64,000 nucleotides of DNA from Acetobacteraceae bacterium B3987 (GTDB taxonomy: Bacteria; Pseudomonadota; Alphaproteobacteria; Acetobacterales; Acetobacteraceae), in assembly GCA_026537415.1 (NCBI GenBank), contig JAFNMF010000027.1:1-64000 (forward strand), given 5' to 3'. A model generated the notes under the pieces. The model made no database searches. It had not been told where the DNA came from and saw nothing but the letters and a program-made list of their open reading frames with translations. Positions 42,736 through 51,108 of the stretch are shown one piece after another. Every line of letters begins with the position of its first letter. The first letter of the stretch is position 1. A program made the translations under genes and the position numbers.

Positions 42736-45123
42736 TCAGAATCCAGCGGTTAGGCTGGCAAGGGCGGCGAAGGGGGCACCGATATAATAACCCGGGGCCG
42801 AACCGCTAATTCTTGTGCCATGCAGGCCGGTCGTATCATGAGCATTCAGGGCGGTGGAATTGACCCCGGAGAGGTAACGTTGGTTGCTGATGTTGCTCAG
42901 GTTGAGCCGTAATGTGGGTTGGTGCAGGAAGCCTACATCGTTGAAGCGATAACCAAGGCTCAGATCAGCCGTCATGATGGAAGGGATACGCTCGTCATTC
43001 ATAAAGGTGGAATATTGGCGGCTCATGTAATGCATGGTGATCATGCTGAAGAAATGCCCGTCATCATAGCGTAACCCAGCCCCGACCTGAAAATGAGGGC
43101 TACGGATTGCCGTTTTGCCTGCCGTTGGAAGGATGTCCCCTCCCGTAGCAATGTTATTATCGATGCTCGTATGCAGATACTCGAAGGAGGCATAGGGGCT
43201 GATATGGTGCCAAGGGCGTGTGCCAAGCTCCACATCCACGCCACGGGAGGTTTGCTTACCGGCATTGATGGTTGTGATGATGTTGGGGTTATTCGCTTCG
43301 CCTGTCTGTATCTGCCGGTTGCGGAAATTATAGTTGAAGAAGGTCAGGCTTGCCGTTAGCCAGTCTCCCGTGCGGCGGTAACCGAATTCTTCGGCGACGG
43401 AATATTCATTCTTCAGATGGGTAGTCCCGGCCTGACTGATGGAGCCATTGGCGGCCCCGTTCGCATCCACACCGGCATAGCTGTTGTAATAGGCGGAGAC
43501 AGCCGGGGCCCGGAAATTGGTATTCACATTGAGGAAAATTTGATCCTGTTTTGTGACGTTCCAGCGCAGGCCGAAACGGGGCAGAGGCTCTTGCCTGTTG
43601 CTGGTAACGTTGCGCTGCGAACCCGGTACGTCGTTCGTCCCCCAGCGATGCAGCATGACTTCCTTGAAGCCGATATCCATGGCCAACCTGTCATCCATCA
43701 GGGAGATATGATCGCCTACATAGAGGGCATTGGTCTGCGACATGGTATGAAAAGCCCCAGCTAGATAGGGGTTACCATCTGGCATGAGGATGCGGTTACG
43801 CCTTTTGTCTGCCCAGATATTGGCGGCGGAGCCATCATTTCCCACGATGGTGAAGGGCTGACGCTCATTATCATCGGAGTAATCGTACCAGTAGCCCATG
43901 ACGAAGTCATTCCATCTGTAATGAGCATGGAAGGCCATGTTCACGCCAGATCGGTAGCTGCGCTGGGTATAGTCAGCCCGGACAGTTTGATTATCACCCA
44001 CAGGCAGGGAGGAAACGGGCTGGGAGCCGTAAAAGTTCCCTGTGCTGGAGAGTGTGGAGCCAGAGGGGAAGTTGCCATAGGCACTCTGGGCGTAGGGGGT
44101 GATGTCGAAAGAGAAACGCCGGTTGAAGCGCAGATGCACTGGTGCGCCGACATAGAGCGTTTCTTCCGGGTCACGGGCAAGACGCCAGTAGTTTGTGCTG
44201 TTTTCCCCGGGCTGGAAATGCTGGGTCAGCTTGCCGCTATGGGTGCCGTAGGTTTTCCAGTCCTCAAGGGAGGTAAAGGGGTAGTAGCTGGTATCGGCTT
44301 TGTTCCATGACCCCAGAAGGCTAGCGTGACTTCCCTGGCCCCATTCTTTGAGGAGCCTGAAGTCGATATGCTGGCGGGTGTCATAGCCCCCGCTGCGCCA
44401 GTTATCCGCATGGGTGTTGGAATAGGAAACGAACCCCCTTACGCCGCTATGGCCTATTTCTCCTGTTTCCAGCCGGATGAAGCCCCGCCTTGTGTTGAAG
44501 GAACCATAGGAGAAGGACGCAAAGCCGCCGGGCTTTAAGGCTGGGTCGAGAAAGGAGAGTTTCATCAATCCGCCTGCGGCATTGAGGACCGGGCTGTCCA
44601 AATCGGCTGACCCCTGCTGTAGGCCAATTTTGCTGTAATTTTCTGTATCGGCGAACTGGTTAGGGTAGCCGTTATAGGCGGCAATGTCGTTAAGGGGCAT
44701 ACCCTCCAGCACATAGCCCAGTGCATCCCCATTCAGGCCACGCACGCTGATGTTGGTGTTGGGAGAAATACCGAACGGGTCGGATGTCATGACGTTGGCA
44801 CCCGGTAGGATCGATACAAGCTGAAAGGCCGATGCCATGGGGGCTTGTATGTCCATATAGCTGCGGCCCACCTCACTGATGGACTGTGTGCCATGTTGAG
44901 GGCGGATCAGCCCGCCGCCACGTTGGACAACCTCTGGGGCGGCATGGGTGGTGATGTATTCCACTTTTTTAGCCTGCACGGCATGAGGTGCCTGATGTTT
45001 GGGGGGCTGATGGGGGGTGGTGGGTTTCTGAGTCTGTTTTTCGGAGGTTGCCAGTGCCCAGCTGGGGCTGCACAGGAGCAGGAAAAGAGGGGCTGTTTTT
45101 CGGCCAGAGAAAAATGAACGCAT
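42736..45123 (-). CDS. TonB-dependent outer-membrane receptor, probably for thiamine
   Basis: 795 residues. A signal peptide of about 25 residues ('LFLLLCSPSWALA') is followed by a His/Pro/Lys-rich stretch. The plug domain (about residues 80-220) includes 'PNTNISVRGLNGDALGYVLEG', and a 22-strand barrel follows, ending in phenylalanine ('ALASLTAGF'), as expected for outer-membrane assembly. The C-terminal part has 'LRLNLSNISNQRYLSG', a common TonB-receptor motif. Because a TPP riboswitch leads the mRNA, the ligand is inferred to be thiamine or a thiamine phosphate. It is the first gene of the three-gene operon. Confidence 0.9.
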   Translation of the reverse strand: MRSFFSGRKTAPLFLLLCSPSWALATSEKQTQKPTTPHQPPKHQAPHAVQAKKVEYITTHAAPEVVQRGGGLIRPQHGTQSISEVGRSYMDIQAPMASAFQLVSILPGANVMTSDPFGISPNTNISVRGLNGDALGYVLEGMPLNDIAAYNGYPNQFADTENYSKIGLQQGSADLDSPVLNAAGGLMKLSFLDPALKPGGFASFSYGSFNTRRGFIRLETGEIGHSGVRGFVSYSNTHADNWRSGGYDTRQHIDFRLLKEWGQGSHASLLGSWNKADTSYYPFTSLEDWKTYGTHSGKLTQHFQPGENSTNYWRLARDPEETLYVGAPVHLRFNRRFSFDITPYAQSAYGNFPSGSTLSSTGNFYGSQPVSSLPVGDNQTVRADYTQRSYRSGVNMAFHAHYRWNDFVMGYWYDYSDDNERQPFTIVGNDGSAANIWADKRRNRILMPDGNPYLAGAFHTMSQTNALYVGDHISLMDDRLAMDIGFKEVMLHRWGTNDVPGSQRNVTSNRQEPLPRFGLRWNVTKQDQIFLNVNTNFRAPAVSAYYNSYAGVDANGAANGSISQAGTTHLKNEYSVAEEFGYRRTGDWLTASLTFFNYNFRNRQIQTGEANNPNIITTINAGKQTSRGVDVELGTRPWHHISPYASFEYLHTSIDNNIATGGDILPTAGKTAIRSPHFQVGAGLRYDDGHFFSMITMHYMSRQYSTFMNDERIPSIMTADLSLGYRFNDVGFLHQPTLRLNLSNISNQRYLSGVNSTALNAHDTTGLHGTRISGSAPGYYIGAPFAALASLTAGF

Positions 45124-45188
45124 GGAATCTTCGCCCTCGGGATACGATGGTGAAGGTTCGCGGTAGAGGCGTCAGTTCAGGGGAAGTG

Positions 45189-45205
45189 ACGGGCAAAAGG
45201 CCCGT
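45189..45205 (-). promoter_or_regulatory. Hairpin after the riboswitch, candidate expression platform
   Basis: ACGGGC (45189-45194) and GCCCGT (45200-45205) form a 6-bp stem just downstream of the aptamer on the minus strand, about 65 nt before the start codon. No T-run follows, so it may be part of a structural switch rather than a terminator. Confidence 0.4.
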
Positions 45206-45218
45206 TCAATGTTGTGTC

Positions 45219-45314
45219 CTGTCCCTTCGCCGGTACGAACCGGATCAGGTTCAAAGGGTTGGATGAACGAATAGCCATCCTCTCAGCCTTACGCCATGAA
45301 GGCACCCCTCGGAA
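45219..45314 (-). ncRNA. TPP (THI element) riboswitch
   Basis: Read on the minus strand, the leader contains the hallmark sequences in order: GAGGGGTGCC, GGCTGAGAGGATGGC, a variable stem (TATTCGTTCATC), ACCCTTTGAACCTGATC, then CGGTTCGTACCGGCGAAGGGA. CTGAGA and the 'GAACCTGATC...CG(A)AGGGA' block are the pyrimidine- and pyrophosphate-sensor strands of the thiamine pyrophosphate aptamer. It ends about 95 nt before the TonB-receptor start. High TPP should turn the thiamine uptake operon off. Confidence 0.95.
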
Positions 45315-45470
45315 CATGTCTTTCCGTTAGCAGAGAGGGCGGCTCATGTCCATTTGCTTTCCCGTTTGTAAGGGTGGTTGTTATGGCTCATGGGATTCCC
45401 TTGTAAAAAAGCCGTATTCTGCCAATATCGAATGGAAATGTGCATTTTCGGTTCGTTAAATGGAGGTTAC

Positions 45471-46148
45471 ATGCCCATCATTGCACCAAGCCTGCTTGCT
45501 GCTGATTTCTCCAATCTGCGTCATGAGATGGACGCTGTTGCGGATGCACCGTGGCTGCACCTTGATGTCATGGATGGGCATTTTGTGCCGAATATTTCCT
45601 TTGGGATGCCTGTCATCAAAGCGTTGCGCCCTCATAGCAAGGCCCGTTTTGATGCTCATTTGATGATTGAGCCGGCAGACCCCTATTTGGCTGCTGTGGC
45701 GGAGGCTGGTGCGGATCATATCACCGTGCATGTGGAGGGGAATGCCCATCTCCATCGTACGTTGCAGACCATTAAGGCCTTGGGCTGCAAGGCAGGCGTG
45801 GCTATCTGCCCGGCCACACCACCGGAGGCTCTGTCGGAAGTGATGGACATGGTCGATATCATTCTGGTTATGACGGTTAATCCTGGTTTCGGGGGACAGA
45901 AATTCCTGCATGGTCAGTTAGCCAAGATACGGACCCTTGCCGGGATGATTCGTAAGAGCGGGCGTGACATTGTGCTGGGTGTTGATGGCGGTATTGATGA
46001 GATTACCACCCCGCTGGTGACAGAAGCCGGTGCGACCATGTTGGTGGCGGGCTCTGCCATTTTTGGTAAGGATGATCGCAAGGCAGCGATTGAAGGGCTG
46101 CGTGCCGTAGCCCGGCCAGCTCAGCTGGCAGTCTCCTCAGGGGAATGA
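45471..46148 (+). CDS. rpe: Ribulose-phosphate 3-epimerase
   Basis: 225 residues from ATG 45471 with GGAGG eight bases upstream; a longer frame to 45378 adds 31 residues without family similarity. This TIM-barrel enzyme interconverts ribulose-5-P and xylulose-5-P in the pentose phosphate pathway, the main sugar route in acetic acid bacteria. 'APSLLAADF', the metal site 'HLDVMDGHFVPNISFG', 'HLMIEPADPYL', 'MTVNPGFGGQKF' and 'GVDGGI' are all present. The heparinase-family gene starts three bases after its stop. Confidence 0.96.
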   Translation: MPIIAPSLLAADFSNLRHEMDAVADAPWLHLDVMDGHFVPNISFGMPVIKALRPHSKARFDAHLMIEPADPYLAAVAEAGADHITVHVEGNAHLHRTLQTIKALGCKAGVAICPATPPEALSEVMDMVDIILVMTVNPGFGGQKFLHGQLAKIRTLAGMIRKSGRDIVLGVDGGIDEITTPLVTEAGATMLVAGSAIFGKDDRKAAIEGLRAVARPAQLAVSSGE

Positions 46149-46151
46149 TGG

Positions 46152-47792
46152 TTGTTTAGGTCTTGCTGGCGGTATTTCAGGTTGCTGCTGGTCTCTTTGC
46201 CCCGGCGGCGGCATAAGGGAGTAAGCCCCGTCTGTCTTTATCAGGACAGAGAAGAAGGCGATGTGGATCAGGGTGCCCTGCTGACAGGGGGCGTGTTCCG
46301 TTTTGGCCAGAAGACCTATAGCCTGCCCCTGCGGGGTGTCTGGCAGACCAATAGCTGGCCGGAAGATGTTCGCCGCTGGTTCTATGGGTTTGACTGGCTA
46401 AGGGATTTACGGACATTCGGGACGAACGGTGCCCGGCTTTTGGCTCGGTCCATGGTGGCCTCATGGGCGGATCGTCCGCCAACCGACCCGGTCGCACGGG
46501 AAAGTGGCGTGATGGGGCGGCGGTTGGCAAATTGGCTGGCGCATTATGAATTCTGCCTCTCCACCGCTACGGAAGGAACGCAGCAGCTGGTGCTTGATGC
46601 TGCTGTGCGGGAGGCCCGCCGTCTTTCAGCTATGTTGCCTCTGCCGCCCATAGGCTGGGAGGGGCTGGCGGTCCTAAGGGGGCTGTTGGCTGTTTATATG
46701 GCCGTACCGTATTATGATGGTTTCTTCAAAAGATTTGAGCAGCAGCTCCCGCTAGAGCTGAAGCGTTTGATGGGCGAAGATGGCATTACAGCCGAGCGCA
46801 GCCCGGAAGCGCAATATCGGTGTGTGCAGGAGCTGACGGCCATTCAGGGCATGTTCAGCACCTTGCAATGGATGCCGCCGGACTGTGTGCCGGTGATGCT
46901 GGGACGTGCCTGCGCTGTGCTACGTGCCTTCTGTCATGGTGATGGTGGGCTGGCTCTGTTCAATGGCTCTCAAGAGCGTGGTGCAAAAGCTGTGCAGGAC
47001 CTGTTGGAGCAGGCTGAACGCTACAGGGTTGTTGCGTCTAGCCTTAACAGAGGCGGGTTTGTCCGTTTGACGGCAGAGCGGTCATTATTGCTGGTGGATG
47101 TTGCTGCGCCACCTTCGGCTGGTATGGACCGTTTAGCCCATGCTGGGACTTTGTCTTTTGAGTTTTCTCACCATCGGCAGCGGTTGTTCGTGAATTGTGG
47201 TGCGGCGGAAGGCGGGGCATGGCAACGGGCTTTGCGTGGTTCTGCTGCTCATACGATTTTGGTCGTAGATGGGGAGTCTTCGTCTGATTTTGGAGAGGAT
47301 GGCCATGTAACCCGCCGTCCCTCACAGGTGCGCTGCGAACAGAAGCGTCAGGGCCGCACGCAGGAGCTGCACCTGTCACATAATGGATATTATCCATCTT
47401 ATGGGGTCATTTGGTTCCGTTCTCTATTTCTGGCTCCCTCCGGTGAGGAATTAAGGGGACAGGAAGTGGTGGAAGGGGAACGGGATGTTCCGTTTACGTT
47501 GCGGTTCCATATTCACCCCGATGTTCGTGTGGAGAGGGAGGATGACGAGATCCTGCTCCATGCTCCGTCAGAGATATGGCGTTTCCATCAGACAGGCGGT
47601 GTGATTGCTTTGGAGGAAGACCTGTATATGGGCCGTGGTGCGCCAGAGCAGACCTCCCAGATTATTGTCCAGTCTCTTCCCGGCCGGACCGTACCTGCGC
47701 CAGTCGATGCGGCTGATGCCGGGAATAGGGCATCAAAGCCCCCAAAACGCCAGCAGAAGATTGAATGGGTGTTGGAGTATGTCCCCCTTTAG
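46152..47792 (+). CDS. Heparinase II/III-family protein
   Basis: 546 residues. The N-terminal half is an alpha-helical toroid ('SWPEDVRRWFYGFDWLRDLR', about residues 68-87), and the C-terminal half (about 300-540) is the beta-sandwich heparinase II/III domain with 'HAGTLSFEFSHHRQRLFVNC' and 'AAHTILVVDG'. Family members are polysaccharide lyases, but this alphaproteobacterial group next to rpe has no proven substrate. There is no signal peptide, so a periplasmic role would need another route. The only in-frame start near the rpe stop is TTG 46152, three bases away, which suggests translational coupling. Confidence 0.85.
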   Translation: MFRSCWRYFRLLLVSLPRRRHKGVSPVCLYQDREEGDVDQGALLTGGVFRFGQKTYSLPLRGVWQTNSWPEDVRRWFYGFDWLRDLRTFGTNGARLLARSMVASWADRPPTDPVARESGVMGRRLANWLAHYEFCLSTATEGTQQLVLDAAVREARRLSAMLPLPPIGWEGLAVLRGLLAVYMAVPYYDGFFKRFEQQLPLELKRLMGEDGITAERSPEAQYRCVQELTAIQGMFSTLQWMPPDCVPVMLGRACAVLRAFCHGDGGLALFNGSQERGAKAVQDLLEQAERYRVVASSLNRGGFVRLTAERSLLLVDVAAPPSAGMDRLAHAGTLSFEFSHHRQRLFVNCGAAEGGAWQRALRGSAAHTILVVDGESSSDFGEDGHVTRRPSQVRCEQKRQGRTQELHLSHNGYYPSYGVIWFRSLFLAPSGEELRGQEVVEGERDVPFTLRFHIHPDVRVEREDDEILLHAPSEIWRFHQTGGVIALEEDLYMGRGAPEQTSQIIVQSLPGRTVPAPVDAADAGNRASKPPKRQQKIEWVLEYVPL

Positions 47793-47798
47793 GGGGAC
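47781..47798. terminator. Hairpin covering both convergent stop codons
   Basis: GTCCCCCT (47781-47788) and AGGGGGAC (47791-47798) form a tight 8-bp stem that contains the heparinase-family stop (TAG, 47790-47792) and reaches the first base of the facing stop. No T-run is present. Confidence 0.4.
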
Positions 47799-49012
47799 TA
47801 GGGGGTTTCCTTGCGGATGATAGTTTGCTGGTGGGGGTTATACTCGTAAAGGTGGAGTGTGCCCTTCTGTATGAGGTGGGCTGCCTGACCAATCAGGTCA
47901 GTGGGCAGCAGGAACCATTCCTTCGGGTAGATCAGCTTCCCCATACGATCACGGACGTGAAGTATCGCCCGTGAGGGAGCGAAAAAGCGGTGAAGGCAGT
48001 CTTCCACCTTGCGGTGGGAGAGATTGACCAGCGTATAGGTGGCTACAATGTCCACGGGGGCCATAAGAAAGGTGGGGTCATTGCGGGCATCGGCTATTCG
48101 GCGGCGAACATCGCCGCTTGTGACGCCAATTTTATAAAGTTTTCCACGTAGGTTACGGATGGCCGGCACATCGGAGAGAGAACGGGCAACATAAATGGTG
48201 CCAGTGGCGTTGGTTACAGCCTCACTACCGGCGAGTGGCCCAAGGCCGGTACGAGAGATAAAGCGTGCCGTTTTATCTTCCGTCAGAGATTTGCGGAAGG
48301 ACGACATGAGTGGATCGCTCTCTGTCCCGTTAGAAAAGATGATACGCAGGCGATGTTCTCGGTCGCCGTGGCGGTAGGTCTTTTCGTATTTCTCGGCGAC
48401 ATAGGCAATCAGGCCGTTACGGATGAAGAAGTCACCTTCCGCAGGTTCAAGAATCTGCTTCTTCCTTACACGCTTTGCTGTACGGATTCCGTTAGCCACA
48501 TCTTGCTGTACGGCTTCGAACAGGGCCGCATAATCCTGAAAATTGGCGCAGGGCGTGATGACGGCCTGATGCTCGGGCACGGCTCGTTCTGCGGCGGGGC
48601 TGGAATGGCGGAGCTTGAAGATGCTGGTATCCATGTCCAGACTATCATCATTGAGAATGTCATCTAGCGATTGAGGGACATCCGTAAAGGCTTGTTCATC
48701 CCGCCAGTCCGGCAGGGGGGGAGATGATGGAGTGGGCTTGGCCAGCAGCCCCAGCCTGTCAGCCTCTTTTGTATCTGGGGATGGAGCCTGCGCCAGACGA
48801 TCCCAGGCGGCAGCAAGGCACATTTCATCGTGATCTTCAGCGCGAATATCCGGCAATCTGCCGTGGTCTTCAAAAAAGCGGCTCACTCGGTCCAGAAGGT
48901 CCAACGCCGTTTTGCCGGTGCTTCGCCCTTGCCGGGGGGATGACGTAGCACCCATCAGCAGGCCCAGTTCGTCATCCTCAGCGAAAATATCTTCCAGTGT
49001 GAGACGCTTCAT
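47798..49012 (-). CDS. GIY-YIG (T5orf172/MUG113-type) nuclease of a defence-like island
   Basis: 404 residues from ATG 49012, four bases after the helicase stop; a longer frame to 49096 overlaps the helicase and is unlikely. The N-terminus has 'FFEDHGRLPD' (GRLPD at 51-55), matching a stretch in the helicase C-terminus. A low-complexity Pro/Ser/Asp linker (about 75-150) follows. The C-terminal nuclease domain (about 270-375) has 'GTIYVARS' (Y274), 'KLYKIGVTSGDVRRR' (Y293, R304/R305), 'KVEDCLHRFF' with the metal-binding E337, and 'KEWFLL'. These are the catalytic positions of GIY-YIG enzymes of the T5orf172 group. It is last in the operon behind methyltransferase and helicase. I infer the DNA-cutting subunit. 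Confidence 0.85.
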   Translation of the reverse strand: MKRLTLEDIFAEDDELGLLMGATSSPRQGRSTGKTALDLLDRVSRFFEDHGRLPDIRAEDHDEMCLAAAWDRLAQAPSPDTKEADRLGLLAKPTPSSPPLPDWRDEQAFTDVPQSLDDILNDDSLDMDTSIFKLRHSSPAAERAVPEHQAVITPCANFQDYAALFEAVQQDVANGIRTAKRVRKKQILEPAEGDFFIRNGLIAYVAEKYEKTYRHGDREHRLRIIFSNGTESDPLMSSFRKSLTEDKTARFISRTGLGPLAGSEAVTNATGTIYVARSLSDVPAIRNLRGKLYKIGVTSGDVRRRIADARNDPTFLMAPVDIVATYTLVNLSHRKVEDCLHRFFAPSRAILHVRDRMGKLIYPKEWFLLPTDLIGQAAHLIQKGTLHLYEYNPHQQTIIRKETP

Positions 49013-49016
49013 CAGG

Positions 49017-51104
49017 TTAGCCTTGTTGCTGACGTGCCTTGGCTTTAGCCTTGGCAAGATGGAGCCGGGCAATAGCCAGACGCTGTTCCCGCTCATCGGG
49101 CGAATGGGGATCAGGCAGGCGGCCTTCCTGCGCTATGAAGGCTCGGAGCCGGGGCCAGAGGAGCATGGCCTCCTCATCCGTCATGGGGTAATTCTGGGCG
49201 GTGAAAGCGGTCTTGATCTGCGCTAGCAGAGGGGCATCCATATCACGGGAGATGATTTCAAACCGTTCCTGGAAGCAGTTGACGCTGTCGATCAACTCAA
49301 TATCGAGCTCTTTTACATTGATGAGTCGCCTGACGAGGCTGAGCAGGGTATTGGGTGCGCTTTCGGGAGAGGTGTCTCCGTCTTCCCGTGTGTGGGATGT
49401 GTTTTCTGCCCCGGGTGATGTGGGAGCCTCATGCGGTTGTAGCGGGGCGGTTTCTTCCTCCGGGAGGGTTTGCCGGGCCAGTGTGGAAAGATTGATGCGG
49501 GCGGAAAGCTGCTGCCGGACAGATTCCGTCTCATCCTTTGTCAGATCAGGGTAGCGTTGCTCGATGATGCCCGTCAGCACAGGCTGGTTGATGGCCTCTG
49601 GGATTATGCCAGGGTTGAGGGCACGGCTGGACATATGCTGGTGAGTGGCGGCGACGAGGTCGTTCATGTCTCTTTCGCAGATGTCACGGGCACGCTGGGT
49701 CGGTGGTTCATCAAGGTTGTGAATACCAATAGTGACATGCCCCTGCTCATCCGTGCTGACAGGGGCCCGGATGTCGCCATCCTCCCGCCGGTAGAACTTG
49801 AAGTTCGGTGCTAGAACTTGTTCCATCAGCAGGGAGCCGGAAATGGCTTTGAGCATGTCATTCACGGCATCCTGCACGGCCTGTGTTTCCACCCCCGGCT
49901 CGGCGACTAGATTGGTGAAGACAGCCCGTGTCTTGGCGGGGGCATCTCGTGTGGCTCGGCCGATGATCTGCACAATTTCCGTCAGGGAGGAGCGGTAGCC
50001 GATGGTCAGGGCATGTTCGCACCAGACCCAGTCGAATCCTTCCTTAGCCATGCCTAGAGCAATGATAATGTCCACTTTGGCCCGGTCGGCTTCGTCATCC
50101 CGTTTGCCATCCGGCCCATTGATGGTTTTGGCAAGGCTGGCTTTTACCCGTTCCCGGTCGGGGCCATCATCTACAAGGTTGGCCAGTTTGATGAGCCGGC
50201 CATCCGGGCGGCGGATGAGGTCGAACCCAGTTTCAGGGTCCCGTTTTTCAACCGTGCCGATGAGGTCGATGATCCTCCCGACCTCATTATATTTGTCGTC
50301 AAAGGCCTCGGATGACCCACGATGCGGAATATGGATGATGGTCTTGCGTGTGGGGTCCAGAACATCCTTCAGCCCGTTGATGTAGGTGCCTTTGTAGAAT
50401 TCGTAGGAAATGCCCAGCTTCTTGAGGAACTCATACCCCTCCAGCTGTTCGTAATAGCTGTAGGTGATGGGGGTGAAGCGGCTTTCATCCTCCGGACGGA
50501 GAACAGGGACGGAATCCCCCCGGAAGTAACTGCCCGTCATCGCCATGAGATGGCAGCGGTCCCGGCTCAGCAGCTCTCGTAGGATGGAGCCGAGGCGGTT
50601 ATTATCCCCCGCTGAAACATGATGGAACTCATCCACGGCGATGAAGCAGGAATCAAAACGCTCTACACCATCCTGTGCGATGACGGCATCATACCCAAAG
50701 CGGAAGGTGGCATGGGTGCAGACCAGCACCTGCGCCGCATCATCCTGCAAGAAGTCCTGAAAAGCCTGCACCTTGCGGGGGGAGCTTTCGTCACTGTCGA
50801 GACAGAGGTTCCAGCGGTCTTCCACCACCCAGTCACATTCAAAACCGACAAGGGCCGTACTGCGGAAGGAGCCTCCGATGGAGGTCTCCGGCACGCAGAT
50901 GATGGTCTTCTTCACATGCTGGTGGCGCATCTTGTCCAGCGCAACGAACATGAGGGCACGGCTCTTCCCGGCGGCGGGTGGGGCCTTGAGGAGAATATGC
51001 TGGGCCTGCCGGACCTTATAGACACGCTCCTGCATGGGGCGCATTCCCTGTGCGTTAGTGCCGGCCTTGCTGTGGCCATAGGTCATGGTGAATGTGGTCG
51101 CCAT
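49017..51104 (-). CDS. Superfamily 2 DEAD/DEAH-type helicase of a defence-like island
   Basis: 695 residues from ATG 51104 with AGGAGG-like sequence (AGGAGGG) upstream, four bases after the methyltransferase stop. Walker A 'LLKAPPAAGKSRAL' (K47), motif II 'IAVDEFHH' (158-162), motif III-like 'MAMTGSYFRGD' (187-197) and motif VI 'VQIIGRATRD' (378-387) show a complete SF2 core of the type I/III restriction and DISARM class. Beyond residue 430 is a large accessory region with a charged linker (about 580-620). The C-terminus has 'FIAQEGRLPDPHSPDE' (GRLPD at 661-665), shared with the GIY-YIG partner. I infer DNA translocation for target search or cutting. Confidence 0.88.
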   Translation of the reverse strand: MATTFTMTYGHSKAGTNAQGMRPMQERVYKVRQAQHILLKAPPAAGKSRALMFVALDKMRHQHVKKTIICVPETSIGGSFRSTALVGFECDWVVEDRWNLCLDSDESSPRKVQAFQDFLQDDAAQVLVCTHATFRFGYDAVIAQDGVERFDSCFIAVDEFHHVSAGDNNRLGSILRELLSRDRCHLMAMTGSYFRGDSVPVLRPEDESRFTPITYSYYEQLEGYEFLKKLGISYEFYKGTYINGLKDVLDPTRKTIIHIPHRGSSEAFDDKYNEVGRIIDLIGTVEKRDPETGFDLIRRPDGRLIKLANLVDDGPDRERVKASLAKTINGPDGKRDDEADRAKVDIIIALGMAKEGFDWVWCEHALTIGYRSSLTEIVQIIGRATRDAPAKTRAVFTNLVAEPGVETQAVQDAVNDMLKAISGSLLMEQVLAPNFKFYRREDGDIRAPVSTDEQGHVTIGIHNLDEPPTQRARDICERDMNDLVAATHQHMSSRALNPGIIPEAINQPVLTGIIEQRYPDLTKDETESVRQQLSARINLSTLARQTLPEEETAPLQPHEAPTSPGAENTSHTREDGDTSPESAPNTLLSLVRRLINVKELDIELIDSVNCFQERFEIISRDMDAPLLAQIKTAFTAQNYPMTDEEAMLLWPRLRAFIAQEGRLPDPHSPDEREQRLAIARLHLAKAKAKARQQQG

Positions 51105-51108
51105 CGGG

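Noticed and set aside
45378-45470. Possible 31-residue N-terminal extension of rpe
   Set aside because: The family starts at 'MPIIAPSLL', and ATG 45471 has GGAGG at a good distance; the extension has no similarity to Rpe.
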